Assembly (NCBI RefSeq): GCF_009908285.1
Contig: NZ_JAAARM010000015.1
Location: 62,001 to 126,000 of the forward strand
Source: Pseudomonas sp. Fl4BN1
Lineage (GTDB): Bacteria; Pseudomonadota; Gammaproteobacteria; Pseudomonadales; Pseudomonadaceae
Direction: 5' to 3'
DNA: 64,000 nt
Shown here one piece after another: positions 25,300-34,575 of the stretch; the first letter of the stretch is position 1, and every line of letters begins with the position of its first letter. The translations under genes and the position numbers were made by a program. The notes beneath the pieces are model-generated. The model worked only from the letters and a program-made list of their open reading frames with translations, had not been told where the DNA came from and made no database searches.

Positions 25300-26310
25300 T
25301 TAGCGGCGGCGCATCAGGCCGATGAAGAACACCCCGCCAATGGCTGCGGTGGCCACACCGATGGGCAGGTCCTCGGGGGCGATCAGAGTGCGCGCGGCCA
25401 CATCGACCCAGACCAGGAACAGGCTACCCAGCAGTACGCATACCGGCAGCAGGCGCCGGTGCTCGGCGCCCACCAGGCGCCGGGCAATGTGCGGCACCAT
25501 CAGCCCGACAAAACCGATGGAGCCGCTGATGGACACCAGCACCCCAGTCATCAGCGAGGCGATCAGGAACACCTTCAGGCGCACGTTGCGTGCATTCAGG
25601 CCCAGGGTCACGGCGGTCTGTTCACCGGCCATCAGCGCATTCAACGGGCGGGCCATGCCCAGTAGCAACAACAGCCCCAGCAACACGCTGGTGGCAGGAA
25701 TCGCCAGCAGCTCCCAGCGCGCCAGGCCCAGGCCTCCGAGCATCCAGAACATCACCGCGGAACTGGCCCGGTGATCGCCCATGAACAGCAGCAGGTTGGC
25801 CGCCGCCATCATCACGAACGACACCGCCACGCCGCACAGCAGCAGGCGGTCGCTGTCGAGGCGGCCGTTGCGGGCGGCGATGCCCAGCACCAGGAGCATG
25901 CTCGCCAGGGCCCCGATAAAGGCTGCCAGGGGCAAGGTCAGCAGGCCGATGATCTGCCCCACATGCAGGACCACGATCACTGCTCCAAGGGTGGCACCGG
26001 AGGTCACTCCCAAGAGGTGCGGGTCGGCCAGCGGATTGCGGGTCACCGCTTGCAGCACCGCGCCGATCAGCGCCAGCCCGGCCCCCACCAGGGCGCCGAG
26101 GAGCATGCGCGGCACGCGGATCAGCCAGACGATATGTTCCTGGCCCGGGCTCCAGTCTGCTGCACCCAGGCCCAGGGCCTTGTGCAGGAGAATCCGCCAG
26201 ACCACATCCACCGGCACCCGCGCCGGGCCAAAGCCCAGGGACAGCACGCAGGACACCAGCAGCAGGGCGCCGAGGATCAGCAACAGCCAGGCATAACGAC
26301 CGTTGATCAT
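25300..26310 (-). CDS. FecCD-type ABC transporter permease (candidate zinc or zinc-chelate importer)
   Basis: 336 aa inner-membrane protein with about ten hydrophobic segments, typical of BtuC/FhuB/FecCD permeases. Motifs: R-V-P-R-M-L-L-G-A-L-V-G-A-G-L-A, T-R-N-P-L-A-D-P-H-L-L-G-V-T-S-G-A, G-F-V-G-L-M-V-P-H-I-A-R and E-D-L-P-I-G-V-A-T-A-A-I-G-G. It is third in the importer set after the ATPase and binding protein, with a 4-bp overlap to the latter. Family members carry siderophores, heme or cobalamin; the upstream Zur-like box and the order matching PA2911-PA2914 favour zinc. Confidence 0.88.
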   Translation of the reverse strand: MINGRYAWLLLILGALLLVSCVLSLGFGPARVPVDVVWRILLHKALGLGAADWSPGQEHIVWLIRVPRMLLGALVGAGLALIGAVLQAVTRNPLADPHLLGVTSGATLGAVIVVLHVGQIIGLLTLPLAAFIGALASMLLVLGIAARNGRLDSDRLLLCGVAVSFVMMAAANLLLFMGDHRASSAVMFWMLGGLGLARWELLAIPATSVLLGLLLLLGMARPLNALMAGEQTAVTLGLNARNVRLKVFLIASLMTGVLVSISGSIGFVGLMVPHIARRLVGAEHRRLLPVCVLLGSLFLVWVDVAARTLIAPEDLPIGVATAAIGGVFFIGLMRRR

Positions 26311-27266
26311 TCGCCGTGGAAGCCCTTGGCCAGGGTTTCCACCGCCAGCACGTTGTCGATGCCCGGTGTGGCCTGCACGTAGGGGATGACGATGAAGCGC
26401 TGGTTCTTGATCGCGTCGACCCCTTGCAGGGCCGGGTTGTCGAGCAGGAACTGCTGCTTCTGTTCGGCGGTGACTTCGCTGTAGTCGACGATCACGATCA
26501 CCTGCGGGTTGCGTTCGACCACGGTCTCCCAGTTGATCCGCGTCCAGCTGGCCTCGACGTCATCGAGGATGTTGTGCCCGCCAGCGGCATCGATCAGCGC
26601 TTGTGGCATGCCCAGGCGACCCGAGGTCATGGCCCGGTCTTCGCCACTGTCATAGAGGAACACCCGGGGCTTGTCCTTGGGCAGGTCCTGCTGGACCTGC
26701 GCCACTTGCTGCTGCATCTGCGCGATCAGTGCGTTGGCGCGGTCCTGCACATTGAAGATTTTTCCCAGGTTGCGCAGGTCGTTGTAGGTGTCGTCGAGGC
26801 TGGCCGCCGGGCGCTTCATCACGAAGGCGCAGGATTCGGTCAGTTCATAGACATTGATGCCCAGCGGAGCCAGGGTCTGCGGGGTCAGGTCGCCGCCGAC
26901 GCGCATGCCGTAGTCCCAGCCGGCGAAGAAGAAGTCGACGTTGGCGTTGAGCAGGGTTTCCACCGAGGGGTACTTGGCCGCCAGCTCCGGCAGGCCGTCC
27001 AGCAGGGCGCCCATTTCCGGGGTCACGGCTTTCCAGCCGCTGACCCCGCTGTAGCCCACCATGCGCGGCTTGAGCCCCAGGGCGAGCATCATCTGGGTCA
27101 TGTTGATGTCATGGCTGAGGGCGTGCTGCGGTGCTTGCTTGAAGGTCACCTCGCGGTTACAGCTGTTGATGGTCAGCGGGTAACGAGTGGCCTCGGCGAA
27201 GGCCTGGGCAGCCCCCAGCGACAGGGCGATAAACAGGCTGGAGCGAAGCAGGGAGCGCAAGGTCAT
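26307..27266 (-). CDS. Periplasmic substrate-binding protein of the metal(-chelate) ABC importer
   Basis: 319 aa with a signal peptide ending A-Q-A-F-A. The FecB/BtuF-type fold is indicated by P-Q-H-A-L-S-H-D-I-N-M-T-Q-M-M-L-A-L-G-L, M-V-G-Y-S-G-V, P-S-V-E-T-L-L-N-A-N-V-D and a second-lobe segment with R-V-F-L-Y-D-S-G-E-D. A Cys pair (S-C-N-R in the mature N-terminus and E-S-C-A-F) could form a disulfide or bind metal. It overlaps both neighbours by 4 bp. The ligand is unknown; a metal chelate is likely. Confidence 0.85.
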   Translation of the reverse strand: MTLRSLLRSSLFIALSLGAAQAFAEATRYPLTINSCNREVTFKQAPQHALSHDINMTQMMLALGLKPRMVGYSGVSGWKAVTPEMGALLDGLPELAAKYPSVETLLNANVDFFFAGWDYGMRVGGDLTPQTLAPLGINVYELTESCAFVMKRPAASLDDTYNDLRNLGKIFNVQDRANALIAQMQQQVAQVQQDLPKDKPRVFLYDSGEDRAMTSGRLGMPQALIDAAGGHNILDDVEASWTRINWETVVERNPQVIVIVDYSEVTAEQKQQFLLDNPALQGVDAIKNQRFIVIPYVQATPGIDNVLAVETLAKGFHGE

Positions 27267-28051
27267 GGTTGGGTGATCCAGGTGATTCGTGGGTAGCCAG
27301 ACAGGGGGTGGGAGTCGATCAGTGCCGCGACTCCGAACACCTCGCGCAACAGCTCGACAGTGAGCACTTCGGCAGGCGTGCCGCTGGCGACGATGCGCCC
27401 GTGATCGAGGACATACAGGCGGTCGCAGAAGGCCGCGGCCAGGTTCAGATCATGGATGCTGGCCAGGGTGCCGATGCCCAGGTGCTTGACCCGTTGCAGA
27501 AGCTCCAGCTGGTAGCGCGGGTCGAGGTGATTGGTGGGTTCGTCGAGGATCAGCAGTTGCGGCTGTTGGGCCAGGGCCCGGGCCAGGATCACCCGTTGCT
27601 TTTCACCCCCGGACAAGGTGGCGAAGGCGTGATGCTCGAAGCCCAGCAGGCCCACCGACTCCAGGGCCTCGCGGGCGATACGGCGGTCCTCCAGGGTGTC
27701 GCCGTCGAACAGGCCCTTGTGCGGGGTGCGGCCCATGGCGACCACTTCCTCGACGGTCAGGCCGAAGGCGTCGGGGAACTCCTGGAGCACCACGGCGATG
27801 CGTTGTGCGCACCAGCGTGGCGACTGCTTCCACACATTGTGCTGGGCCAGTTGCACTTCGCCCTGCTGCGGTTTGCTGAAGCGATAGGCACACCGCAACA
27901 GGCTGGTCTTGCCGCTGCCGTTGGGGCCGATCAGGCCGACAAACTCCCCGGCCGCCACCTGCAGGCTGGCCTCACGCAGCTGGAACTGGTGATGACAGTG
28001 ACCCTGGCCCAGGGGCGTCCAGGCCAGGTTGGTGAGGTTCAGCGAGGTCAT
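27263..28051 (-). CDS. ABC transporter ATP-binding protein, FecE-type
   Basis: 262 aa from ATG 28051 (M-T-S-L-N-L-T-N-L), where the ATPase homology begins; a longer frame upstream is unlikely. Walker A G-P-N-G-S-G-K-T-S, signature L-S-G-G-E-K-Q-R-V, Walker B L-L-I-L-D-E-P, D-loop H-L-D-P-R and switch S-I-H-D-L-N are all intact. It energises the permease at 25300. The gene starts 41 bp after the TonB receptor stop and overlaps the binding-protein gene by 4 bp, so the four genes form one operon. Confidence 0.92.
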   Translation of the reverse strand: MTSLNLTNLAWTPLGQGHCHHQFQLREASLQVAAGEFVGLIGPNGSGKTSLLRCAYRFSKPQQGEVQLAQHNVWKQSPRWCAQRIAVVLQEFPDAFGLTVEEVVAMGRTPHKGLFDGDTLEDRRIAREALESVGLLGFEHHAFATLSGGEKQRVILARALAQQPQLLILDEPTNHLDPRYQLELLQRVKHLGIGTLASIHDLNLAAAFCDRLYVLDHGRIVASGTPAEVLTVELLREVFGVAALIDSHPLSGYPRITWITQP

Positions 28052-28092
28052 GCCATGTCCGTGTGAGCCCCGCGCCGTGGCGTCGGGAGTAG

Positions 28093-30237
28093 TTAAAAGG
28101 TGTAGTCGGCGGTGACGAAGAACGAGCGCGGTTCGCCGAGTATCCATTGCTGGCCGTCATTGTATTGGCTTTGCGCGTACTGGCGGTCAAACAGGTTGTT
28201 CAATTGCAGGCCCAGGGTGGTATTGCGCAGGGCTTTCCACGACAGGGTCGCGTCCACCACGGTGTAGCCAGGCAGTTCATTCTGGTTGGCCATGTCGGCG
28301 TAGCGCGCGTCCACGTAACGCACCCCGGCACCGGCCCGCAGGTCATCGGTGATGGCCTTGCTCAGCCACAGGTTGGCGGTACGGCGGGGGACGTCCATCG
28401 GGCGATTGCCGTCGCGGGAAACCTGCTGACCGTCTACTACCTGAGTGAAGTCGTCGTACTGGGCACGGACGATGGCGGCGTTGGCCTGTAGCTGCCAGGC
28501 GTGGGGCAGTTGCAGGTCGAGGCTGGCTTCCAGGCCGTTGGACGATTGCTGGCCGACCTGATCCTTATGCTGTGGGACGCCGGCAATTTGCGGGACATCG
28601 ATCAGCAGTTTCTTTTTGACAATGTGATAGGCGGCCAGGGTCCATTCGCCGCGCTGGTCCCAGAAGGCCTGCTTGAGGCCGATCTCGGTCTGTTTAGCAT
28701 TGGAGAGGTCGAACTGTTGTTGGCTCGGGCTCAGGGAAATCAGTCCGCCGACGCCATCGGTGCTGGTGGAGTACTGCCCGTACAGGGAGGTATCCGGCGT
28801 CACCGCGAATACCAGCCCGGCTTTCCAGTTGTTGCCCGTCAGGGTCCTGTCATCCCGTCCGCCCTTCGCCAGGTCATCACGGTCCACATGCGCATAGTCA
28901 CGGCGTATACCGGTCACCAGGGACCAGCGTTCGCTCAACTGCAGGCGGTTTTCGGCAAAGCCGGAGATTTGCCGGGTGGTGGTCTTGAACTGATCGATGT
29001 AGGGGCTGGCGCTGACAAACCCGCCCTTGGCTGGGTGATACAGGTCGATGGGATCGCCACTGCTCAGCACATCGTTGAACGGCGAATTGCTTTTCATATG
29101 AAAGCGGATTCGGTTGTAGTCCATCCCCACCAGGGTCTGGCTGTCGAGGCCGAACAGCGAGTGCTTGAAGGTGAAGGTCTGGCGATCGCCAACCTGTTCC
29201 TGCTGGTGGCCGATGCCGTAGTAACCGCTACGGGTCAGTTGGTGATCTGCAGTGTTGAAATTGTAGTTTTCGGCATTCTGCCAGCGGCGCTGGGCCTTGA
29301 GGTAGTACAGCTCGTTGCTGGCGCTGACGTTGTCGGAAATCTGCCATTCGCTGGTCAGGCGGGTCCACTGGTCGTTGTAGTGCTGCTTGTTATTGCTGAC
29401 GTTGTAATTCTTGTCCCGCAGGCTCTTGTGGAATTGTCCGTCGATCAGTGGCGTGCCGAAGTAGTTCATCGGGTTCTGGTCGCCATAATCGTGGGCCAGG
29501 GTAAAGGCCAGGTCATCGCGGGCCTGCCAGCGCAGGGCGGCGCTGACGAAATCGCCGGAGGAATCGCCACGGTCGATCCAGCCGTTGCTGCGCAGGCGAT
29601 TGAGGTTCAACCGGTAGCTCAAGGTGTCGTTCAGGGAGCCGCCGCTGTCCAGGGCCTGTTGCTGGCGATCGAAGGAACCGTAGCCCAGGCGCAGGTGGTT
29701 TTCGATTTCGCCGCTGAAGGGCTTTTTCGGCACGGTGTTGATCACCGCGCCAGTGGCGCCTTCGCCATACAGCACCGAGGCCGGGCCACGCAGGACGTCA
29801 ACCCGTTCCACTGCCCAGCTGTCCACCGGAAAGGTCACGGTACCCATGCCGGTGTACATGCGGTTGCCGTCATAGAGCTGCATCACCGAGCTCTGCCCGG
29901 TAAAGCCCCGTGCCGACAGTGAGGTGCCACCGTCCCCCGGGGTGCCGGTGCGGCTGATTCCAGCGCTGCGCGAGACCGCGTCCTGGATACTGCGATCGCC
30001 CCGGGCGCGGATCTGCTCGCCACTGAGGCTGTCGGTGCTGGCCGGGGTTTCCAGGGCGCTGAGACCCAGGCGTGAGCCGGCGCTGGTTGGCGTCTTCAGG
30101 CTGATGTGGTCGGCGGTTTCGCTGGCTGGGGCCGAGATGGTGCCGGCGGGCAGGGTCAGGGCGGTGCCGGCCTCGGTCGCCTGGGCCAGGGACGGTAGGG
30201 CGAGCAGGCAGAGGCTGGGCAGGAGGTACTTGTTCAT
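28093..30237 (-). CDS. TonB-dependent outer-membrane receptor, first gene of the putative zinc-regulated importer
   Basis: 714 aa. The signal peptide (about 1-20, ending A-Q-A) is followed by a plug domain with L-S-G-E-Q-I-R-A-R-G-D, R-G-F-T-G-Q, V-D-V-L-R-G-P-A-S-V-L-Y-G-E-G-A-T-G-A-V-I-N, then a 22-strand-type barrel ending with aromatic F (V-T-A-D-Y-T-F). By family it would be called a siderophore receptor. The order receptor, ATPase, binding protein, permease matches PA2911-PA2914, reported (from memory) as induced on zinc starvation, and the promoter region carries a Zur-like box. Zinc or a zincophore is therefore my preferred cargo. Confidence 0.88.
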   Translation of the reverse strand: MNKYLLPSLCLLALPSLAQATEAGTALTLPAGTISAPASETADHISLKTPTSAGSRLGLSALETPASTDSLSGEQIRARGDRSIQDAVSRSAGISRTGTPGDGGTSLSARGFTGQSSVMQLYDGNRMYTGMGTVTFPVDSWAVERVDVLRGPASVLYGEGATGAVINTVPKKPFSGEIENHLRLGYGSFDRQQQALDSGGSLNDTLSYRLNLNRLRSNGWIDRGDSSGDFVSAALRWQARDDLAFTLAHDYGDQNPMNYFGTPLIDGQFHKSLRDKNYNVSNNKQHYNDQWTRLTSEWQISDNVSASNELYYLKAQRRWQNAENYNFNTADHQLTRSGYYGIGHQQEQVGDRQTFTFKHSLFGLDSQTLVGMDYNRIRFHMKSNSPFNDVLSSGDPIDLYHPAKGGFVSASPYIDQFKTTTRQISGFAENRLQLSERWSLVTGIRRDYAHVDRDDLAKGGRDDRTLTGNNWKAGLVFAVTPDTSLYGQYSTSTDGVGGLISLSPSQQQFDLSNAKQTEIGLKQAFWDQRGEWTLAAYHIVKKKLLIDVPQIAGVPQHKDQVGQQSSNGLEASLDLQLPHAWQLQANAAIVRAQYDDFTQVVDGQQVSRDGNRPMDVPRRTANLWLSKAITDDLRAGAGVRYVDARYADMANQNELPGYTVVDATLSWKALRNTTLGLQLNNLFDRQYAQSQYNDGQQWILGEPRSFFVTADYTF

Positions 30238-30311
30238 CGGGACGGTGAATCGCTTCTTCGAGAGGGTTGCCCGCAGTGGGGGGATACTGCGGGCAAGGAT
30301 CTTACACTTAA

Positions 30312-30328
30312 GTGTTATAAAGTAACAT
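30312..30328. promoter_or_regulatory. Zur-like operator upstream of the TonB receptor
   Basis: GTGTTATAAAGTAACAT matches 15 of 17 positions of RTGTTATAWTATAACAY, the gammaproteobacterial Zur consensus as I remember it. It lies about 75-90 bp upstream of the receptor start at 30237. The overlapping inverted repeat GTTATAA...TTATAAC (30314-30334) and ACACTTAAGTGT (30304-30315) add symmetry. Apart from these the 30238-30394 interval shows nothing further. Confidence 0.6.
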
Positions 30329-30394
30329 TATAACTGTGCGCGGCTTAAGCGCCGAAATTGTACAGACCTCTCTAGAACGCGCATCTCAGCTGCT

Positions 30395-31777
30395 TCATGT
30401 TGAAGATGAGGCAGATTCAGGCCCACGGTTGAAGCGTGAGAGCAGCAGCCGATCCAGCAGCCATACCGCGATCAATGAAGCCCCCACCAACGGGAAGACC
30501 AGGGCTAGCAGAGCCATGATCAGCATCGCGGTTTTCCACTTTGGCAGATCGTGGCGCAGCGGCGGGACGCCGAGTCGACCTTGAGGACGACGCTTCCACC
30601 ACATGACGATGCCGCTCACGGCACTGAGCAGGATCATCAGGCACACCACCAGCACGATGATCTGGTTGACGCGGCCGAACATCTTGCCCTCATGCAGCAT
30701 CACTCCCATTTCGGTGGCCCGGGCCACGTTGCTGTAGTGCTGCCAGCGCACATCGGCGAGGACCTTGCCGGTGTATTGGTCGACATGCAAGGTGGCGTCG
30801 TTGCGTGGGTCATCGGCGAATACGGCGATGGTGAACACCCCGATCGCGGTGGTCGGCAGGGTGATGCTGTAGCCCGGCTCCACCTGGCGCTGGTGGGCGA
30901 TATCCTGGACCGCCTGCAGGCTGATGCCCGGTGCTGCCGGTGCCGCATCCGCGGCGTTGTGTGCCATGTGTTCGGCGTGGTCGCCGGAGAGCGGCATCGG
31001 GGTGTTTTCCAAGGCCCAGGGCACAGTCTGACGGGTTGCGCTGTTGAGCTCTCCGGCTTGCTGGTTGGAGGTTGGCACGTTGTTCCACATCGCCACCGGG
31101 AAGCGGTTCCACAGATCGGCATACTGCTTGCCCCAGACGCCGGTCCAGGTCATGCCGCTCAGCAGCATCAGCAGCAGGAAGGCGGCGCCCCAGAAACCCA
31201 GCACGCTGTGCAGGTCGCGCCAGAACAGGCGGCCGCGAGCATTGAAGCGCGGCCACAGCACCCCCGCCGAGGATTGGCCCCGGGGCCACCACAGGTACAG
31301 GCCGGAGACCACCAGGACGATGCCCCAGCCCGCGGCCAGTTCCACCAGCCGATCACCGACGGTACCCATCATCAGTTCGCCATGAATGGCCCGGGCCACA
31401 GCCTGCAGGTTGCGCTTGGCATCCTGCTCGCCGAGCACGTCCCCGTGGTAGGGATCGATGAACACGTTGAGCTCGTGGCCCGCGTCCTGCACCACGAACT
31501 GGGCACTGCGCTCGGCGTCGATGGGTGGCAGGTACTGTTTGACCTGGCCCTTGGGATAGGCCGATTGCACCCGTTGCAGCAACTCATCGGCGCTGAGGCT
31601 GTGATGCCCGGCGGGGACTTTGAGCAGGCTGCCGTACATCAGCGGATCCAGTTGCGGCTTGAACAGGTAGACGATACCGGTCAGGGCCAGCATCACCATG
31701 AAGGGGGCGACGAACAGCCCGGCGTAGAAATGCCAGCGCCAGGCCAGGTTGTAGAAAGACACTTTGGGTCGATTCAT
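30395..31777 (-). CDS. PepSY-associated transmembrane protein
   Basis: 460 aa. Four main hydrophobic segments (near residues 15-37, 145-165, 195-215 and 375-395, with a further pair at the C-terminus) and two PepSY-like regions with T-G-K-V-L-A-D and Y-H-G-D-V-L mark the PiuB/iron-uptake membrane protein family. R-W-H-F-Y-A-G near the N-terminus and H-E-G-K-M-F-G later are characteristic His-containing motifs. Many relatives sit beside TonB receptors and may reduce ferric or cupric ligands. It follows the OprC-like gene with a 111-bp gap containing a hairpin, and precedes the Zur-box promoter. A role with copper or zinc uptake is inferred from position only. Confidence 0.85.
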   Translation of the reverse strand: MNRPKVSFYNLAWRWHFYAGLFVAPFMVMLALTGIVYLFKPQLDPLMYGSLLKVPAGHHSLSADELLQRVQSAYPKGQVKQYLPPIDAERSAQFVVQDAGHELNVFIDPYHGDVLGEQDAKRNLQAVARAIHGELMMGTVGDRLVELAAGWGIVLVVSGLYLWWPRGQSSAGVLWPRFNARGRLFWRDLHSVLGFWGAAFLLLMLLSGMTWTGVWGKQYADLWNRFPVAMWNNVPTSNQQAGELNSATRQTVPWALENTPMPLSGDHAEHMAHNAADAAPAAPGISLQAVQDIAHQRQVEPGYSITLPTTAIGVFTIAVFADDPRNDATLHVDQYTGKVLADVRWQHYSNVARATEMGVMLHEGKMFGRVNQIIVLVVCLMILLSAVSGIVMWWKRRPQGRLGVPPLRHDLPKWKTAMLIMALLALVFPLVGASLIAVWLLDRLLLSRFNRGPESASSST

Positions 31778-31838
31778 CAGGGAACGCTCCGCAGGGCAAT
31801 GGATCTGTTTTTATGGGGCGGTTGTTACCGCCTGTTCA

Positions 31839-31878
31839 CCGGCCAGCCGACTCCTGGGTGCAGGAGCCGGCTGGCCGG
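31839..31878 (-). terminator. REP-like hairpin after the OprC-like gene
   Basis: CCGGCCAGCCGACTCCTG and CAGGAGCCGGCTGGCCGG pair around a GGTG loop with one mismatch. It looks like a compacted REP pair; it could attenuate transcription between the receptor and the PepSY gene. Confidence 0.5.
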
Positions 31879-31888
31879 CGAAGGATGT

Positions 31889-34021
31889 TCAGAAGCTCAG
31901 GTCGACCTTGGTCCAGAGCGTGCGCCCCGGTTCATTGATGGCCTGTGGGTCATTGGCCGGGTAGCCGAAGCCGGCGTTGCCCGCCAGGTTCAAGTGCTCG
32001 GCGTAAGCCTTGCCGAACAGGTTGTCGACGCCGGTGCTGACCTTGAGGTTCTTGTTGATCCGGTAGGCACCGTTGAGGGAGAACACCCCGAAGCCGCCGC
32101 TCTTGCCGAAGTCCTTGCCGACCACGTTGCCCTTGTTCAGGTCGACCCGGTTCTGTGCTGCCACCACTCGCCACAAGGCGCCGGCGCTCCAGTTGTCCTC
32201 GCTGTAGGTCAGGCCGAAGCGCGCATCCAGTGGCGGCATCTGCGGCAGGGCCTTGCCATCGCTGCTGTTCTTGCCCCAGGCATAGGCCAGGGTCGCGTCG
32301 GCTTTCCAGTTGGAGGTCAGTTTGTAGGCCGCGCCCAGTTCGCCGCCCATGATTCGCGCGTTGATGTTTTCGGCCTTGGACATGGTCATGCCCATCATTG
32401 CGGTTCGGTAGTCGAACAGGATGTAGTCGCGTACCTGGCCGATGTAGCCCGAGGCCCAGGCCTCCAGGTCGGCGGTCTGGTATTGCAGGCCGAAGTCCAG
32501 TTGGGTGGTTTTTTCCGGCTTGATCGAATCAAACGCATTCACCGAGCCGGCCGGGCCCATCTTCGGTGAGAACAGCTCCCAGTAGTCGGGGAAGCGCTGG
32601 GTGTGGCCGATGCCGGCATAGACCGTGGTCGGGCTGTCGGCCAAGTCATGCTCGTAACGCACGAAACCGCTGGGCAGGGTGTCGGCGCGGGTGTCGCCTG
32701 CGGTGGGGTTGGGGCGGCTCATCATTCCCGAGCCGATGTTCTGGCGGTAGTCCTTGGCCGAGGCGCGGTCGACCCGGGCGCCGGTGATCAGGCGATCCCG
32801 TTCTGCGGCGTACCAGGTCAGTTCGCTGAAGACGCCATAATTGTGGAAGTCGGCGTCCTTGGTCCGTGGCAGTTGCTTGTAGGTATCGATGCCGCTGCTG
32901 GCGCGGTTGCGATGCTCGCTGGTCTGCGCATCCATGCCGCTGATCAGCTGTACATCGGCCCAGCGCCAGGTGGCCTTGATCCGCGCGCCGAGGGTGCGAC
33001 GGTCGACGTTGGAGGCCATGGGGCCGGCCATCTTCCCGGTGCCGGACGGAGTGCGCAGGCTGTAGTTGTCCATCACGTGGTCGGCGTAGTTGTAGTAGAC
33101 CTGGGCCTCGACCTTGTCCAGCACCTCGCCGAGGTTGGATTTCTCGAAGCGCAGGCCCAGGCTTTCGCGCTTGAACTGCGAGCCGTCCATGCCGCGGCCA
33201 GCGTAGCGGGCTTCGCCATCGCCCTTGCCGGCAGTGAGCTCCAGCAGGGTGTCGGCGTCCGGGGTCCAGCCCAGGGCCACGTCACCGTTCCACTTGTCGT
33301 AGCGCGAGGCCACGGTGTCGTTGTTGCCATCCTTGTAGTCGTCGGAATGTGCGGTGTTGCCGATCACCCGCACATAACCCAGGGGCCCGCCAGCGGCGGC
33401 GTCCAGGGTCTTGTCGAAGCGCCCGTTGGAACCGGCCAACAGGCTGGCGTTGACTCGGGTCCCGAGCTCGCCGAAGTGCTCCGGCTCACGCTCGAAGAGC
33501 ACCGTGCCGGCGGAGGCACCTGGGCCCCAGAGCACAGTCTGCGGTCCCTTGATCACCGTCAGCTTGTCGTAGGTTTCTGGTGAAATGTAGGACGTCGGGG
33601 CGTCCATGCGACCCGGGCAGGCGCCGAGCATCATGCCGCCGTTGGTCAGGATATTCAGCCGTGAGCCGAACATGCCCCGCAGCACCGGGTCGCCGTTGGT
33701 ACCGCCGTTGCGCACCAGGGCGAAGCCGGGGATGGTCTTCAGGTAGTCGCCGCCGTCACTGGCCGGGACCGGCTGGCGCGGGTCCTTGGGGTTGGTGACC
33801 ACGGTCAGGGGCGAGCTGGGGGCGATGGCGGTGATCACCGTCGGGCTCAGTTCGTTGATGTGTTGGGAATGGTCCGTCGGGGCGTCGTCGGCCAGGGCCA
33901 GGGGGGTCAGCAACACGCCGCAGAACACGGCGAGGGCACGGTTGAAACCCTGGCGCGAAGGGCTCAGGGCAAAGGACTTGGAAGGCAGGGCAACGCCCAG
34001 GCGAGTATTAGCAGAAAACAT
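31889..34021 (-). CDS. oprC: TonB-dependent copper receptor, OprC-like
   Basis: 710 aa; ATG with GGAA 6 nt upstream and a long N-region before the hydrophobic signal (about residues 28-44). The plug has I-K-G-P-Q-T-V-L-W-G-P-G-A-S-A-G-T-V. Two metal motifs described for OprC are present: C-P-G-R-M (CxxxM) in the plug and H-V-M (HxM) in the barrel segment N-Y-A-D-H-V-M. The barrel ends in F (K-V-D-L-S-F). It should import copper across the outer membrane. Next to it are DUF2946 and PCu(A)C genes, which fits a copper locus. Confidence 0.9.
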   Translation of the reverse strand: MFSANTRLGVALPSKSFALSPSRQGFNRALAVFCGVLLTPLALADDAPTDHSQHINELSPTVITAIAPSSPLTVVTNPKDPRQPVPASDGGDYLKTIPGFALVRNGGTNGDPVLRGMFGSRLNILTNGGMMLGACPGRMDAPTSYISPETYDKLTVIKGPQTVLWGPGASAGTVLFEREPEHFGELGTRVNASLLAGSNGRFDKTLDAAAGGPLGYVRVIGNTAHSDDYKDGNNDTVASRYDKWNGDVALGWTPDADTLLELTAGKGDGEARYAGRGMDGSQFKRESLGLRFEKSNLGEVLDKVEAQVYYNYADHVMDNYSLRTPSGTGKMAGPMASNVDRRTLGARIKATWRWADVQLISGMDAQTSEHRNRASSGIDTYKQLPRTKDADFHNYGVFSELTWYAAERDRLITGARVDRASAKDYRQNIGSGMMSRPNPTAGDTRADTLPSGFVRYEHDLADSPTTVYAGIGHTQRFPDYWELFSPKMGPAGSVNAFDSIKPEKTTQLDFGLQYQTADLEAWASGYIGQVRDYILFDYRTAMMGMTMSKAENINARIMGGELGAAYKLTSNWKADATLAYAWGKNSSDGKALPQMPPLDARFGLTYSEDNWSAGALWRVVAAQNRVDLNKGNVVGKDFGKSGGFGVFSLNGAYRINKNLKVSTGVDNLFGKAYAEHLNLAGNAGFGYPANDPQAINEPGRTLWTKVDLSF

Positions 34022-34109
34022 AGATGTTCCATCGATCGGTCTTGAATGACACGGCCGCGAATACGCGGTTGTCGCGATGACAGCCGGCCGTGTGAGTTGA
34101 GCGGGAGAC

Positions 34110-34556
34110 TCAGGCGATGATCGGTGGGGCGCGGGTCAGTGCGCCGGGGAACACGGTCTGCCGGGTGTGGCCCAGGCGCGTGGCGGGGATCAGGAAAGAC
34201 TGGGTAGGGGGCGCCGACAGGGCTGCGAACGACAGGCTCGAGGGCAGCGCCGGGCAGTTGAACAGCAGGCTGCAGTAGCCGCATTTCTCCCAGAGCACAT
34301 GCTGCTCGCCCTGGGACTTGCCGTGTTCCGAGTGCTGCGGGGCTTCACCGTGACAGCCGGGCGCACTGTCGCCCATGTCCATCGCAACGGACATGTTCAT
34401 CGGCATCGCGTGATCCATCGGCATCGACTGGGAAATCAGCGGGCCGATAAAGATCATCAACATGGCGAACAGGCTGAGCCAGCTGCCGCGGCGGACTCGG
34501 AGCGAGTCTCGACGCGGCACGGGGCACCTGACGCCAGGCATACGCGGGGCGTTCAC
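34110..34556 (-). CDS. DUF2946 protein, Met/His-rich
   Basis: 148 aa from a GTG with no clear Shine-Dalgarno; ATG 34541 is an alternative start. One hydrophobic segment (about 26-42) is followed by a metal-binding-like run M-P-M-D-H-A-M-P-M-N-M and later H-G-E-A-P-Q-H-S-E-H-G-K, then E-K-C-G-Y-C-S-L-L-F-N-C with a CxxC. These Cys/Met/His clusters fit copper or other soft-metal handling in the periplasm. The exact role of DUF2946 is unknown. It lies 88 bp upstream of the OprC-like gene on the same strand. Confidence 0.8.
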   Translation of the reverse strand: MNAPRMPGVRCPVPRRDSLRVRRGSWLSLFAMLMIFIGPLISQSMPMDHAMPMNMSVAMDMGDSAPGCHGEAPQHSEHGKSQGEQHVLWEKCGYCSLLFNCPALPSSLSFAALSAPPTQSFLIPATRLGHTRQTVFPGALTRAPPIIA

Positions 34557-34575
34557 GGTAGAGGCCGGTCAGTAC

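Noticed and set aside
31839..31878. Insertion-sequence inverted repeats
   Set aside because: No transposase gene lies nearby; the arms match the REP core.
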